Shown: positions 52,371 to 62,445 of the stretch, piece after piece
Numbering within the stretch: position 1 is the stretch's first letter
Layout: the number at the start of each line of letters is the position of its first letter
Origin: Mesorhizobium sp. AR07
GTDB taxonomy: Bacteria; Pseudomonadota; Alphaproteobacteria; Rhizobiales; Rhizobiaceae
Length of the DNA stretch: 64,000 bases
Reading direction: 5' to 3'
Assembly: GCF_024746815.1 (NCBI RefSeq)
Contig: NZ_CP080525.1
Span: 5,450,501-5,514,500 of the forward strand
Translations under genes and position numbers: made by a program
Notes under the pieces: model-generated
Database searches by the model: none
The model's input: only the letters and a program-made list of their open reading frames with translations
What the model was told of the DNA's origin: nothing

Positions 52371-53021
52371 ATGGAAGAGTTTGTTGGTTTCTACTGGACG
52401 AGACCGGTAAACTGGGCTGGCTTCCGCAAGCTGCCCAAGGATGTCGAGCAGGCCGCAAAGCGGAGCAAGACCATCCGATACCAGTGCGAGCGCGTTCGAC
52501 GCTGGGTGAGGAGCAATGGTGGAATTCTCGTCCGTGAATTCGTTTTCATCGAGAGAGACCCCGAAGAAGCCACATCGTCGATCCGTATGGAGTTAGGGAA
52601 GGCAATTGACGTATGCCTCGACCGCCAATGCCCATTGGTTCACGTCGACTTCGGCGCTGTGCAACTGTGGCGAAGGCATAGCTATATGAGGGATATGTTG
52701 AATGTGAGCGGATTAGAGCCGGTAGGTCTCTCTCCGGACTCCATCGATATAGACGGACGGTTGTTTGATCCGATTAGGCACTTCCAAGACTGGCGGAATA
52801 CCGAATTTCTCCGCAGAGACGAACACAGACGCAGAGTGCGTTGCGTATTTGCCGAGGCCGAGGAGCGAATTCCGGAGGGTAGGGGACGCCCCAAGGCCAT
52901 CGCGAGTTACCTCAATAATCTGGGCATTACGACCTTGACTGGTTTGGCGTGGAGCGACGAGACCGTCAGAAAGTTCAAATCGTCGAATGCTCGCTTCGAT
53001 GGTTCAGCTGACTTGACCTGA
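52371..53021 (+). CDS. Serine-recombinase-like protein without obvious catalytic serine
   Basis: 216 residues, start MEEFVGFYWTRPVNWAGFRK. The C-terminal part (PKAIASYLNNLGITTLTGLA, WSDETVRKF) matches the DNA-binding helices of serine recombinases (PxAIAxxLNxxGIxT..G..WS..TVR). The centre (VRRWVRSNGGILVREFVFIE, AIDVCLDRQCPLVHVDFGAV) follows the resolvase fold. No conserved Ser-Arg pair is seen in the expected N-terminal place. Could be a regulator or architectural protein derived from a recombinase. Faces the phosphatase-ARH gene. Confidence 0.5.
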   Translation: MEEFVGFYWTRPVNWAGFRKLPKDVEQAAKRSKTIRYQCERVRRWVRSNGGILVREFVFIERDPEEATSSIRMELGKAIDVCLDRQCPLVHVDFGAVQLWRRHSYMRDMLNVSGLEPVGLSPDSIDIDGRLFDPIRHFQDWRNTEFLRRDEHRRRVRCVFAEAEERIPEGRGRPKAIASYLNNLGITTLTGLAWSDETVRKFKSSNARFDGSADLT

Positions 53022-53162
53022 ACACGGCCTCTCTTGGCCGATTTAGGTCCTGGATAGCCGCTCAGGCGAGCGCCAACGTCATTCCGAAAGCTATATTTAT
53101 TGCGATGCTGACGGTGTCCTCGTGTCCAATCACTCAAGCCCGTTGACTCTTGCCGTTGGAGA

Positions 53163-53177
53163 GAACAGATAGGGAAC
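53163..53177. promoter_or_regulatory. LexA (SOS) box upstream of imuA
   Basis: GAAC, 7 bases, GAAC: the reverse complement of the alphaproteobacterial LexA operator GTTC-N7-GTTC. It lies 31 bases before the imuA start, in the right place to repress the mutagenesis cassette. Confidence 0.88.
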
Positions 53178-53207
53178 ATAATAGGAGCCAATTGAGTTGC
53201 AAAGAGC

Positions 53208-53972
53208 ATGGGTGTCGCCGCCGACCGAACCGTTGTCGAAGCCCTTCAGGAGCGTATTCGTCGTCTTGAAGGTGGCAAGGAGCACGGTCGAACGGTCTTG
53301 CCCTTCGGTATTGCTGAGCTCGATCGCCATCTACCTGGGGGTGGCTTGGCGCTGGGCGCACTTCATGAGGTCGCTGGCGGCGGCAATGGTGCCATCGACG
53401 GTGCGGCGGCATCGCTTTTTGCAGCCGGAATAGCGTCAAGGACGCGAGGCAGGGTGCTTTGGTGCGTGACTCGGCAGGATCTGTTTGCGCCAGCCATTGC
53501 CCAGGCAGGCCTTCATCCGGATCGAGTTATTTACGTCGAGGCGGGCGATGACAAATCCCTGCTGGCCTGTTTCGAAGAAGGCCTGAGGCACGTGGGTCTG
53601 GGCGCGGTCGTCGCCGAAGTCGCGCGGCTACCGATGACGGCATCCCGCCGCCTGCAATTGGCCGCGGAAGGCTCGGGCGCGATCGGCATTGCCATTCGCC
53701 GATGGCGCCGACAGGCTGACGCCGCCGATTTTGGCCAACCAACCGCCTCGGTCACACGGTGGCGAGTTTCGGTTCTTCCCTCGAAACCCCTACCGGTTCC
53801 AGGCGTCGGCCGGGCGCGATGGCACCTTGAGCTGATCCGATGCCGTGCAGGGGAAAGTGCTGATCTCGAAGTGGAGGCATGCGATGCCAAGGGTCGTCTC
53901 GCTCTTCCTTCCAAGCTGGTCGACAGATCGGCTCAGAAGGAAATTGGGCGACGCCTCGCCGCCACCGGATAA
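53208..53972 (+). CDS. imuA: ImuA, SOS mutagenesis cassette protein
   Basis: 254-residue RecA-like accessory protein. Seen: VLPFGIAELDRHLPGGGLAL, GALHEVAGGG, and RGRVLWCVTRQDLFAPAIAQ. ImuA works with ImuB and DnaE2 in translesion DNA synthesis. The ATG has AGGAGCC 27 bases upstream and GCAAAGAG closer, so the ribosome site is weak. It overlaps imuB by 89 bases, and a LexA box lies before it. Confidence 0.92.
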   Translation: MGVAADRTVVEALQERIRRLEGGKEHGRTVLPFGIAELDRHLPGGGLALGALHEVAGGGNGAIDGAAASLFAAGIASRTRGRVLWCVTRQDLFAPAIAQAGLHPDRVIYVEAGDDKSLLACFEEGLRHVGLGAVVAEVARLPMTASRRLQLAAEGSGAIGIAIRRWRRQADAADFGQPTASVTRWRVSVLPSKPLPVPGVGRARWHLELIRCRAGESADLEVEACDAKGRLALPSKLVDRSAQKEIGRRLAATG

Positions 53973-55407
53973 GCCATTGGTGCTGGTAGGTCGGCAAGGA
54001 AACCGTCGCATAGTTGTTGCCGCCGATCGCGCGGCGTTAGCAGCGGGCCTGCGTCTTGGAATGCCGGCGACCAAGGCACAGGCGCTTGTGCCCGGTCTGG
54101 TTGTCATGGACGCCAAAACGGAAGCGGATGCTGAAGCGCTCGATCGGCTGGCGTTATGGGCGTTGCGACGCTATGCGCCGATCGTCGCTGCGGATCCTCC
54201 TGACGGGTTGGTGATCGACACCACGGGTGCTGATCATCTTCATGGCGGCGAGCATGCGATGCTGTCCGATATGGTCGAGCGGCTTGTGCAAGCGGGCCTT
54301 TCCGCTCGTGCCGCTATCGCCGACACATGGGGCGCAGCTCATGCGGTATCGCGATACTTGCGGCAGAATGTCAACGTTGTGGCCAGCGGCGGGGCGCGAG
54401 ATGCGCTTCTCTCTCTGCCAATCTCCGCACTGCGGCTACCCAGAGCGATCGTCGATGGATTGCGCGTGCTCGGCTTCGAAAACATCGGCGACTTGCTGGC
54501 GCAACCGCGCGCACCGCTGGCGCTACGCTTTGGTCCGGAGCTTGGCCGCCGACTCGACCAGGCCGCTGGGGTGCTCAATGAACCGATCGACCCGACCCGA
54601 CCACCAGATGTGATCGAGGTGCAGCGTGTCTTTGGCGAACCGATCGGCGCTGCCGAAACTATCGCGCGCTATGTCCACAAGCTGGTCGAACTGATGTGTG
54701 CTGAGTTGGAGACCAAAGGCCTAGGAACACGACGTCTCGATCTACTGTTGCATCGCGTCGATAACCGGATCGAAGCAATTCGCGTAAGCACCGCACTGCC
54801 GGTGCGCGACGTGAAGCGGCTGACGCGACTGCTCTGCGACAAGATCGAAACGATTGACCCCGGTTTTGGAATCGAACTGATGCGCTTGGCAGCCCCCCTG
54901 GCTGAATCGCTCAAGCCGAAGCAGACGATCTCATCGCTTATCGAGCAACCGGACGCGGATATCTCCGACCTGATTGATACGCTCGGCAACCGCGTCGGCG
55001 AAGAGAAGCTTTATAGATTTGCTCCTGTCGCAAGCGACGTGCCCGAGCGGTCGTTTCGGCGTATCGCTCCTGCATCGCCAGACACCGGCGAGGCTTGGCC
55101 GGATCATTGGCCGCGACCCGCTCGTCTATTTGCCTTCCCGGAGTTGATCGAGGCGATTGCGCTTCTTCCGGACCATCCGCCAGTCAGTTTCACCTGGCGC
55201 GGCATCCGTCGCCGGGTGAAGCGTGCCGATGGTCCAGAGCGCGTTTTCGGCGAATGGTGGAAGTGCCATGCCGAGCTTGCAGCCGTGCGTGACTATTTCC
55301 AGGTCGAGGACGAAGCAGGTGAGCGTTTCTGGATTTACCGAGCCGGCGATGGTGAGGATGTCGCGACCGGTTCGCATTGCTGGTTTCTGCACGGGATTTT
55401 TGGCTAG
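53884..55407 (+). CDS. imuB: ImuB, Y-family polymerase-like protein
   Basis: 507-residue protein related to Y-family polymerases. The start MPRVVSLFLPSWSTDRLRRK lacks the catalytic D-x-D of active Y polymerases, as in known ImuB proteins. ImuB acts as a hub that brings DnaE2 to the beta clamp. The ATG is preceded by GGAGG and is preferred over a GTG 13 codons upstream. The C-terminal tail ends with the typical FWIYRAGDGE...HCWFLHGIFG. Its stop overlaps the dnaE2 GTG. Confidence 0.93.
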   Translation: MPRVVSLFLPSWSTDRLRRKLGDASPPPDKPLVLVGRQGNRRIVVAADRAALAAGLRLGMPATKAQALVPGLVVMDAKTEADAEALDRLALWALRRYAPIVAADPPDGLVIDTTGADHLHGGEHAMLSDMVERLVQAGLSARAAIADTWGAAHAVSRYLRQNVNVVASGGARDALLSLPISALRLPRAIVDGLRVLGFENIGDLLAQPRAPLALRFGPELGRRLDQAAGVLNEPIDPTRPPDVIEVQRVFGEPIGAAETIARYVHKLVELMCAELETKGLGTRRLDLLLHRVDNRIEAIRVSTALPVRDVKRLTRLLCDKIETIDPGFGIELMRLAAPLAESLKPKQTISSLIEQPDADISDLIDTLGNRVGEEKLYRFAPVASDVPERSFRRIAPASPDTGEAWPDHWPRPARLFAFPELIEAIALLPDHPPVSFTWRGIRRRVKRADGPERVFGEWWKCHAELAAVRDYFQVEDEAGERFWIYRAGDGEDVATGSHCWFLHGIFG

Positions 55408-58400
55408 TGGCTGGCGCTCCTTACGTCGAGCTGCAATGCACCTCGCACTTCTCTTTCCTGCGAGGCGCCAGTTCCTGCGAGGAATTGTTCGCTCAGGCGG
55501 CCGTCATGGAAATGCCGGCGCTCGCCATTGTCGATCGCAACAGCCTGGCTGGCATCGTTCGAGCGCATGAGGCCGCAAAGGCCACAGGCATCAGGCTTGT
55601 CGTTGGTTGCCGGCTTGACTTAGCCGAGGACGTGTCACTGTTGGTCTACCCAACGGATCGGCCCGCCTACTCGAGACTTTGCCGTCTGCTATCGCTCGGC
55701 AAAAAGCGGGGCGGCAAAGCCAAATGCGTGCTGCATTGTGCTGATCTCGTCGCCTATGGCGAAGGGCTGATTGTGGTTCTCGTGCCGGACCAAGCCGATG
55801 AGGCTTGCGCGCTTTGGTTGCGTCGGCTGGGCGAGGGCTTCGGCGATCGAGCTTATGTGGCGCTGACGCTGCGGCGCCGACCGAACGATGCCTTGCGGCT
55901 GCATGTTCTTTCCAACCTCGCTGCGCAGGTCGGCGTTCCGACTGTCGTCACCAACGACGTGCTGTTCCATGAACCTTCGCGACGTATCCTGCAGGATGTC
56001 GCGACCTGCATTCGCCACAACGTGGCGATCGACGATGCTGGCTTCCGGCGTGAGCGACATGCCGATTGCTATCTCAAGCCGCCGGAAGAGATGGCGCGCC
56101 TGTTCTGCCTTTATCCCAAGGCGCTCGCACGCACGGTCGAGATCGCTGAGCGCTGTTGCTTCTCGCTCGATGAACTGGCGTATCAGTATCCGGAAGAGCG
56201 GATGCTGCCCTGCCTGACACCGCAGCAAGCGTTGGAGAAACTGACTTGGGAAGGTGCGGCGGAACGCTTTCCGGAAGGCCTACCGGACAAAGTCGTGACC
56301 ACTCTCAAACACGAATTACAGTTGATCGAGAAGCTGCAATACGCGCCATATTTCCTCACCGTGAATTCAATCGTCCGCTTTGCCCGCAGCCAGGACATCC
56401 TGTGCCAGGGCAGGGGCTCTGCTGCCAACAGCGCCGTCTGCTACGTGCTCGGCATCACTTCGATCGACCCGGACCGCAACGACCTCCTGTTCGAACGTTT
56501 TGTTTCGGAAGAACGGCGCGAGCCCCCGGACATCGATGTCGATTTCGAGCACGAGCGGCGCGAGATCGTCATGCAGTGGGTATTCGAGACCTACGGCCGC
56601 GACCACGCAGCCTGTGCTCTACGGTTATCCGCTACCGCGCGAAAGGTGCATTGCGTGATGTAGGCAAAGCCCTCGGCTTGCCCGAAGACCTGATCAAGAT
56701 GCTGTCGTCCCAGGTCTGGGGCTGGTCCGATGGAGGCGTCCAGCCGAAGCACGCCGAAGAGCTGAATCTCAATCTCGGTGACCGGCGTCTTCGTCTCGCG
56801 CTTGATCTCGCCAGACAGTTGATAGGTGCGCCACGACACCTCTCACAGCATCCCGGCGGCTTTGTGCTGACACGCGACCGGCTAGATGATTTGGTCCCGA
56901 TCGAGCCTGCTGCGATGAAGGACCGCCAGGTCATAGAATGGGACAAGGACGACATCGATGCGTTGAAGTTCATGAAGGTCGACGTGCTTGCGCTCGGCAT
57001 GCTGTCCTGCATGAAACGCGGCTTCGACCTGCTTGCCCAGCACAAGGCCATCAATCTTGATCTCGCCTCGATCCCCGCTGAGGATCCGCGCACCTATGCG
57101 ATGATCCGCAAGGCGGACACGCTGGGCACCTTCCAGATCGAAAGCCGTGCGCAAATGTCGATGCTTCCCCGCATCAAGCCGCGGACCTTCTATGACCTGG
57201 TCATCGAAGTGGCGATCGTTCGGCCAGGTCCCATCCAGGGCGACATGGTGCATCCGTATCTGCGACGCCGGGAAGGCAAGGAAGAGGTTGTCTATCCCAA
57301 ACCCGAGCTGGAGAAGGTGCTTGGCAAAACGCTCGGCGTGCCGCTGTTCCAGGAACAAGCGATGCGTGTGGCGATCGAATGCGCAGGCTTCACACCTGGC
57401 GAAGCTGATCAGCTTCGCCGCGCCATGGCGACGTTCAAGCACACTGGCGGCGTTTCGAAATTTGGCACCAAGTTGATCGCCGGCATGGTGAAGAATGGCT
57501 ATGAACGCGAGTTTGCGGAAAAGACATTCAAGCAGCTCGAAGGCTTCGGCAGTTACGGCTTTCCGGAAAGTCACGCTGCAAGCTTCGCACTGATCGCCTA
57601 CGCCTCCTCCTGGATGAAATGCCATCATCCAGATGTCTTCTGCGCTGCACTTCTCAATGCCCAGCCGATGGGCTTCTATGCGCCCGCCAGATCGTCCGAG
57701 ATGCGCGCGATCATGGGGTGGAAGTGCGTCCGGTTTGCGTCAATGCCTCGCGGTGGGATTGCACACTGGAGCCGACAGAGTGGGAAGATCGCTTTGCAGT
57801 TCGACTTGGCCTGCGCATGGTGCGTGGGCTTGCCAATGCCGACGCAGCGACCATCGTCACCGCACGCGCTGACCAGCCCTTCCAGTCCGTCGATGATCTC
57901 TGGCGCCGAGCCGGCGTTGCTTCAGCTTCGCTCGTCGAGCTCGCCGAGGCCGACGCGTTTCAGCCTTCCTTGTCGCTGGCCAGGCGAGAGGCGCTATGGG
58001 CCATCAAGGCGCTACGCGACGAACCGCTGCCGCTGTTCGCAGCCGCCTCCACGCGGGAGCAGGAAATAGTGCCGGAGATCCAGGAGCCCGCAGTAGCCCT
58101 GCGCCCTATGACAGCCGGGAGCGAGGTCGTCGAGGATTATGGGCACGTTGGCCTGACGTTGCGCAGTCATCCCGTAGCGTTCCTGCGCGCTGATCTGCGC
58201 CGCCGGCGCATGGTCAGCTGCGGCGAGGCCATGGAGGCACGTGACGGTCAGTGGCTGGAGGCTGCCGGTCTCGTTCTTGTCCGTCAGCGCCCGGGCTCGG
58301 CCAAAGGTGTCATGTTCATTACATTGGAGGACGAGACCGGCATCGCCAACCTGGTGGTATGGGTAAAGGTGTTCGAGAAATTTCGCCGGGTCGTCCTGTC

Positions 58401-58674
58401 CGCCGGGATGATCAGCGCTTACGGCCGTATCCAGCGCGAAGGCGAGGTCGTGCATCTCGTCGCTCATCGTCTGAGCGACCTATCGGCCGACCTCGCAAGT
58501 GTCGGTGAGCGCGATGCCGCTTTCCCGCTGCCGCATGGGCGTGGCGACGAGTTCCATAGTGGCAGTCCGACACCTGACCCACGTGGTCTGCCTAAGGGGC
58601 CGAAGCCGCGCAATATTGTCGACCTCTATGGGCACATTGATCAGATCAAGGTGAAGACGCGGGACTTTAAATAG
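55407..58674 (+). pseudogene. dnaE2: Error-prone DNA polymerase DnaE2, frameshifted twice
   Basis: SOS translesion polymerase of the DnaE family. The N-terminal PHP domain starts YVELQCTSHFSFLRGASSCE; the palm has PPDIDVDFEHERREIVMQW; the C-terminal OB part includes GVMFITLEDETGIANLVVWV. Two single-base losses break the frame: near 56610 (the next frame resumes TVIRYRAKGALRDVGKALGL) and near 57692 (resumes QIVRDARDHGVEVRPVCVN). Each lies next to a run of C, so sequencing error is possible. If real, the polymerase is dead while imuA and imuB remain whole. Start is a GTG overlapping the imuB stop. Confidence 0.9.
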
Positions 58675-58752
58675 ATTGGAGCTATATCACCTGCCTAAGA
58701 TGCAAAGCTCTGACCCAACGCCGGCATTCCGCACCAGCGTTGCTCGCGGATA

Positions 58753-58777
58753 CGGACGTTCGGCTCGCGTCCGTTTT
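58753..58777 (+). terminator. Terminator after dnaE2
   Basis: CGGACG (58753-58758) pairs with CGTCCG (58768-58773) and is followed by TTTT. It lies 79 bases after the dnaE2 stop and ends the imu operon. The rest of the gap to 59016 holds no visible gene. Confidence 0.75.
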
Positions 58778-59016
58778 GGCTCAATGACGAAATTCGATAA
58801 CGGCGGATGCGCGCTTCGCCCCAAAACATTTTTGGGACCGGCTGAGGATAAACGAAGATGGTCCGACTGCGCTGCACAGGCATATGATCGCGCTGGAAAC
58901 TGTGGGCCCTTTGCGTCATGATCCAATCCCTCAGACTGTCAGCCGTAGACGGCTGATCAGCCCGTTCAACGCCGGAGGGGACTACAGCAGAAGCCGCTCA
59001 GCTAAGGTATGATGCG

Positions 59017-60306
59017 ATGGAACACACAGATTTTCTATCCGGCACAAATGCAGATCCACTACTCTTGAGTGCACTCGTCGGACTGCAAAACAGTGGGCAT
59101 CGTAGCGGTTGGATTGATCCTGACAAGATTAGTATCGCGGTTCTGCCATTTCGGAACCTAAGCAGTGGCACTGGTCAGGAATTTTTCTCCGACGGGCTGA
59201 CCGAAGACTTAATTACGGAGCTTTCGCGATTCAAGGATCTCTTTATTGTATCTTGGAACTCCGCCTCTCAATTTAAAGACAAACCCACGCCAGCGGAGGA
59301 GATAGGCCGGCAGCTCGGAGTGCAATACCTCTTGGAAGGAAGCGTCAGACGGAATGGCAACCAAGTCCGAGTGACAAGTCAGCTTGTCCAGGCCAGGAAC
59401 GGTGTTCACTTATGGGCGGAGCGATACGACCGCACCATTGATGATCTATTCGCGGTTCAGGATGAATTGGTGCAATCGATCTCCTCGGTAATTCCTGGGC
59501 ACGTTGAGCGAATCAATCTTCAGGAGTTTCGGAAGGGTCCGACTGAGGTCTCCTCCGCATATCTTTGCGAGTTGCAAGGAAGATGGACCTCGCGTCACAC
59601 CGCAAATGGACTGGGAACCGCCATTAGCTGGTATGAAAAAGCTATTTCCCTTGATGCTGACTTTGGTGTCGCGCATGCGGGGCTTGCCGAGCTTTACGCC
59701 TACAGCGTCTTCGTCTTAAGCGATCCCCCTGAAACACGATTTCCAAAGGCTCTTGACCACATTGGCAAGGCGCTGTCTCTGGATGACCTACATCCTCACG
59801 TGCAGCATAGGGCGGCATTGGTCTTTACGATGACCGGCTCGCTCGACGTGGCGGAAAAGCATGCCAAGCAGGCGGTCCTGTTGAGTCCTAATGATCCGCG
59901 CGTGTTGCAAGCAATGGGGGTTGTCATGACTTATCGGGGCCGGCTCGATGAGGCAATCTCTTGGTTCGCCAGGTCAGAAAAGATTGAGCCCTATGCGGCA
60001 GATGATGCACGCCTCGACACGCTTTGCGATGCATTTTTCATGCGGAAGGAATACGAGAAGATCGTCAAAATTTGCGGCAGCTACCAACAGGTTCCCGCAC
60101 ATCAGTATCCAGCGTTGGCAGCAGCAGAAGCTCAACTAGGCCGAGAGGAAAGAGCGCAACAGGCAATGGCACGATACGAATGCATAAAGCCCCCAAGCCA
60201 CAATGCTGCTGTGATGGCCCGTCTACATGCGAATCTTTGTGAGAGGCCGGAGGATCGAGAGCACTGGCTGGAGGGGTATACGAAGGCAGGGGTGCTCAAG
60301 GGTTGA
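59017..60306 (+). CDS. TolB-like/TPR protein without DNA-binding domain
   Basis: 429 residues. A TolB-N/FlgO-like region (about 35-155: IAVLPFRNLSSGTGQEFFSD, VQYLLEGSVRRNGNQVRV, LWAERYDRTIDDLFAVQDEL) precedes tetratricopeptide repeats (about 190-400). It resembles the regulator starting at 34434 after its winged-helix part, but the N-terminus has no helix-turn-helix, so it cannot bind DNA in the same way. AAGG lies 9 bases before the ATG. Role unknown. Confidence 0.85.
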   Translation: MEHTDFLSGTNADPLLLSALVGLQNSGHRSGWIDPDKISIAVLPFRNLSSGTGQEFFSDGLTEDLITELSRFKDLFIVSWNSASQFKDKPTPAEEIGRQLGVQYLLEGSVRRNGNQVRVTSQLVQARNGVHLWAERYDRTIDDLFAVQDELVQSISSVIPGHVERINLQEFRKGPTEVSSAYLCELQGRWTSRHTANGLGTAISWYEKAISLDADFGVAHAGLAELYAYSVFVLSDPPETRFPKALDHIGKALSLDDLHPHVQHRAALVFTMTGSLDVAEKHAKQAVLLSPNDPRVLQAMGVVMTYRGRLDEAISWFARSEKIEPYAADDARLDTLCDAFFMRKEYEKIVKICGSYQQVPAHQYPALAAAEAQLGREERAQQAMARYECIKPPSHNAAVMARLHANLCERPEDREHWLEGYTKAGVLKG

Positions 60307-60378
60307 CGTAGCGCGTCAATCTGGCTTCCAATCGAGGCTAGGCTTCTTTTTGAGGACAACGGTGGGCCTTGCTCGAAA

Positions 60379-61017
60379 TCAAGTTTGATGCACCTGGCCC
60401 AACCTCGTCGCAGAAGCTAACAGTGCGCTTTGATCCTGTTGGGCCACCGACGGCTTGAGAACTTGTTGAAGTTCAGTCATCTCTCTCTGCATGGACGACA
60501 ATGAAGCCTCGACAGAATGCATTACGCGCACCGCCAGGCTGGCCTCCATTTCTGGGGTCTCTGCAGCGCCGTGGGTTCCAAAAGACAACAGATGTCCATA
60601 TAACTTAGCGACCTTGAAGGCCACCTCTGGCTCCATGAGTCCAATGCTCCCAACGTATGCGTTGAAGATCGGGGTCTGGAACTGAAATGAGATGCGAGGT
60701 TGCGTTTTCCTGTCTCTACCTTCGTTGGCAAGTGCTTCCGCGATCTGGATTTGCGCAGCCAGAAGACGCGATGCGTCGGCAACAGCCACTGCAAGGGCCT
60801 GCAGTTCTCCGACGATGGCATTCATGAGAGATGCCAAGTTCTGTCGATGGCGGTCCTCCGCTTCAGCCTTCGCAAGAGCTTCATAATGCGTGCGCTCGTC
60901 TGCGGACATTTTCGCTAGCGCTCGTTGTGAGTAGATAACACCACCAAATCCGAGCAGCGCTGCGAGCAGAGCGACCAGAGCTCCCAGCAGTCCTTGGTAT
61001 TCAGTTATCCAGTTCAC
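60379..61017 (-). CDS. Membrane-anchored helical protein, hypothetical
   Basis: 212 residues. One N-terminal membrane helix (GLLGALVALLAALLGFGGVI) followed by a long mostly helical, charged domain (RHRQNLASLMNAIVGELQAL) and a Gln-rich end. Not recognised; shape fits a small membrane-tethered coiled-coil protein. Confidence 0.6.
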   Translation of the reverse strand: MNWITEYQGLLGALVALLAALLGFGGVIYSQRALAKMSADERTHYEALAKAEAEDRHRQNLASLMNAIVGELQALAVAVADASRLLAAQIQIAEALANEGRDRKTQPRISFQFQTPIFNAYVGSIGLMEPEVAFKVAKLYGHLLSFGTHGAAETPEMEASLAVRVMHSVEASLSSMQREMTELQQVLKPSVAQQDQSALLASATRLGQVHQT

Positions 61018-61198
61018 ATGCAGACCTAATCAAGGTGGGACTTATAATCTAACCCTTCGCGCGAATGGAGCCTAGGGGATGGCGGATTAAATCACGGTTT
61101 CTGGTCGACTGCTGTCTTAGTGAAACGTCCGTTTCGCGGATTGGCGGCGACCACGCTTGGCGCAAAGCTGCCGCCGATCGACGATCGCCTGTCGCAAG

Positions 61199-61793
61199 TC
61201 ACTGGCTTCCCTGCCGCACCGTCTGGACTGCCAGAAATCCCGCGGGCAGCGGTCGCAAAAGTTCAGCCTCGGGCTTTGTCAGATGAATCCAGGCTGGCCA
61301 ATCCGCCGGCTGGAGCACAACGACTTGCCGGTTGTGATAACGCACCACATCCGGCCCTGGCTCAGTCGTCAGCATGGTGAATGTAGGGGGCTTGTTGCCG
61401 TCGCCTTCCTTCCACAAGCCGGCGATGGCCGTAAAGGAGGAGGAGCCGTTCAGCGAAAATCGATGTTTCGCCTTGGGATATCGTTCCCGTGAATTCGAAG
61501 AACGCTGACGCGGGAACAAGGCAGCGCTTGCTATTGGCAAACTGGCGACCTTCGGAGCGGAAGTTGAACACCGGACCGCCTTTCGGCCCCGACGGAGGAA
61601 AACCAAACGTCATCGAAACCAGTTCGATGGCATCGCCGGACGCGCGCATGATCGGAGCTCGGTCGTTGATGCGGATGTCGTCGGCCTGCGGCAAATCGAG
61701 TTCGGTTTGATGAGTAGAGATGTTGAGCGCGAGCGACTGCATCATCCGGCAGTATTCTGCCCAGGCAATATGCTGCTCGTAGTCGTTGCACAT
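61199..61793 (-). pseudogene. SOS response-associated peptidase (SRAP/YedK type), frameshifted
   Basis: SRAP proteins crosslink to abasic sites in ssDNA. The start MCNDYEQH keeps the catalytic Cys2, and KRCLVPASAFFEFTGT follows. Near 61480-61490 the frame shifts, and the next frame continues RYPKAKHRFSLNG, AIAGLWKEGDGNKPPTFTML, VVRYHNRQVVVL (the conserved His). One lost base explains the break; an error is possible. A LexA box lies 79 bases upstream, shared with the divergent gene. Confidence 0.88.
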
Positions 61794-61871
61794 AGGAGGC
61801 TCCGCACGGTGGATCGATGGAGTTCAACATAGCGCGTGGAGATCGTCCAGACAGGGGTGGCTTGCCTTTTT

Positions 61872-61886
61872 GTTCTCTTTTTGTTC
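61872..61886. promoter_or_regulatory. LexA (SOS) box between SRAP gene and 61913 gene
   Basis: GTTC-TCTTTTT-GTTC fits the alphaproteobacterial LexA operator exactly. It sits 27 bases before the plus-strand ATG and 79 bases from the SRAP start, so both genes could be SOS-controlled. Confidence 0.85.
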
Positions 61887-61912
61887 ATGTTGAGGGCCGA
61901 AAGGAGACGATC

Positions 61913-62278
61913 ATGAAAAACAAGCAAGAACCAGTCGTGCCGGTTGAGTTCGCTGGCGTCTCGTTCTCTGTTCATGAGATGCCAAACGGTCGATTTCGAA
62001 TTGATCTCGAGGGCCAGGCAATACCGTCACTGCCGGGTGTTGCCTACGGGTTGGGTGTTCGGGCTGGGGCCAGGAAAGAGCAGGTGGAGAAGCTCCGTGA
62101 CTTACTCGAAGAGCTTTGCCCCGAATACTACGCCGGATTCCTGGACCGGGTGAACGACGAAGAGTTCCAAGACTGGATGATGGAAGGCTATGACATCGCC
62201 GGCTACCTCAATCCGGGCCGCCCGTTGGGACCAGGCGATGAACTGGGCCGCGATCCGTTTGCCTACGATAGCCAGTAG
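61913..62278 (+). CDS. Probable SOS-regulated protein of unknown function
   Basis: 121 residues, start MKNKQEPVVPVEFAGVSFSV with AAGGAGA upstream and a LexA box directly before that. The first half is beta-rich (NGRFRIDLEGQAIPSLPGVA); the second is helical and acidic (EQVEKLRDLLEELCPEYYAG, NDEEFQDWMMEGYDIAGYL). No family recognised. Divergent from the SRAP gene; context suggests a DNA damage role. Confidence 0.65.
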   Translation: MKNKQEPVVPVEFAGVSFSVHEMPNGRFRIDLEGQAIPSLPGVAYGLGVRAGARKEQVEKLRDLLEELCPEYYAGFLDRVNDEEFQDWMMEGYDIAGYLNPGRPLGPGDELGRDPFAYDSQ

Positions 62279-62445
62279 GCTGTGAGCGAAGAGATTAGGC
62301 TGCTCAGGCTGAAGCACGTCACGCCGACTGGCTTCCAGCGGCAGCGGCGGGGATGCCGGCTGGGCTTCCCCGCGCCAGCAGTCGCGTTGGTTTTGCTTCG
62401 AGCATGCAGCGAAGACGAGCGATACTGCTGACGGAGTTGAATGTA

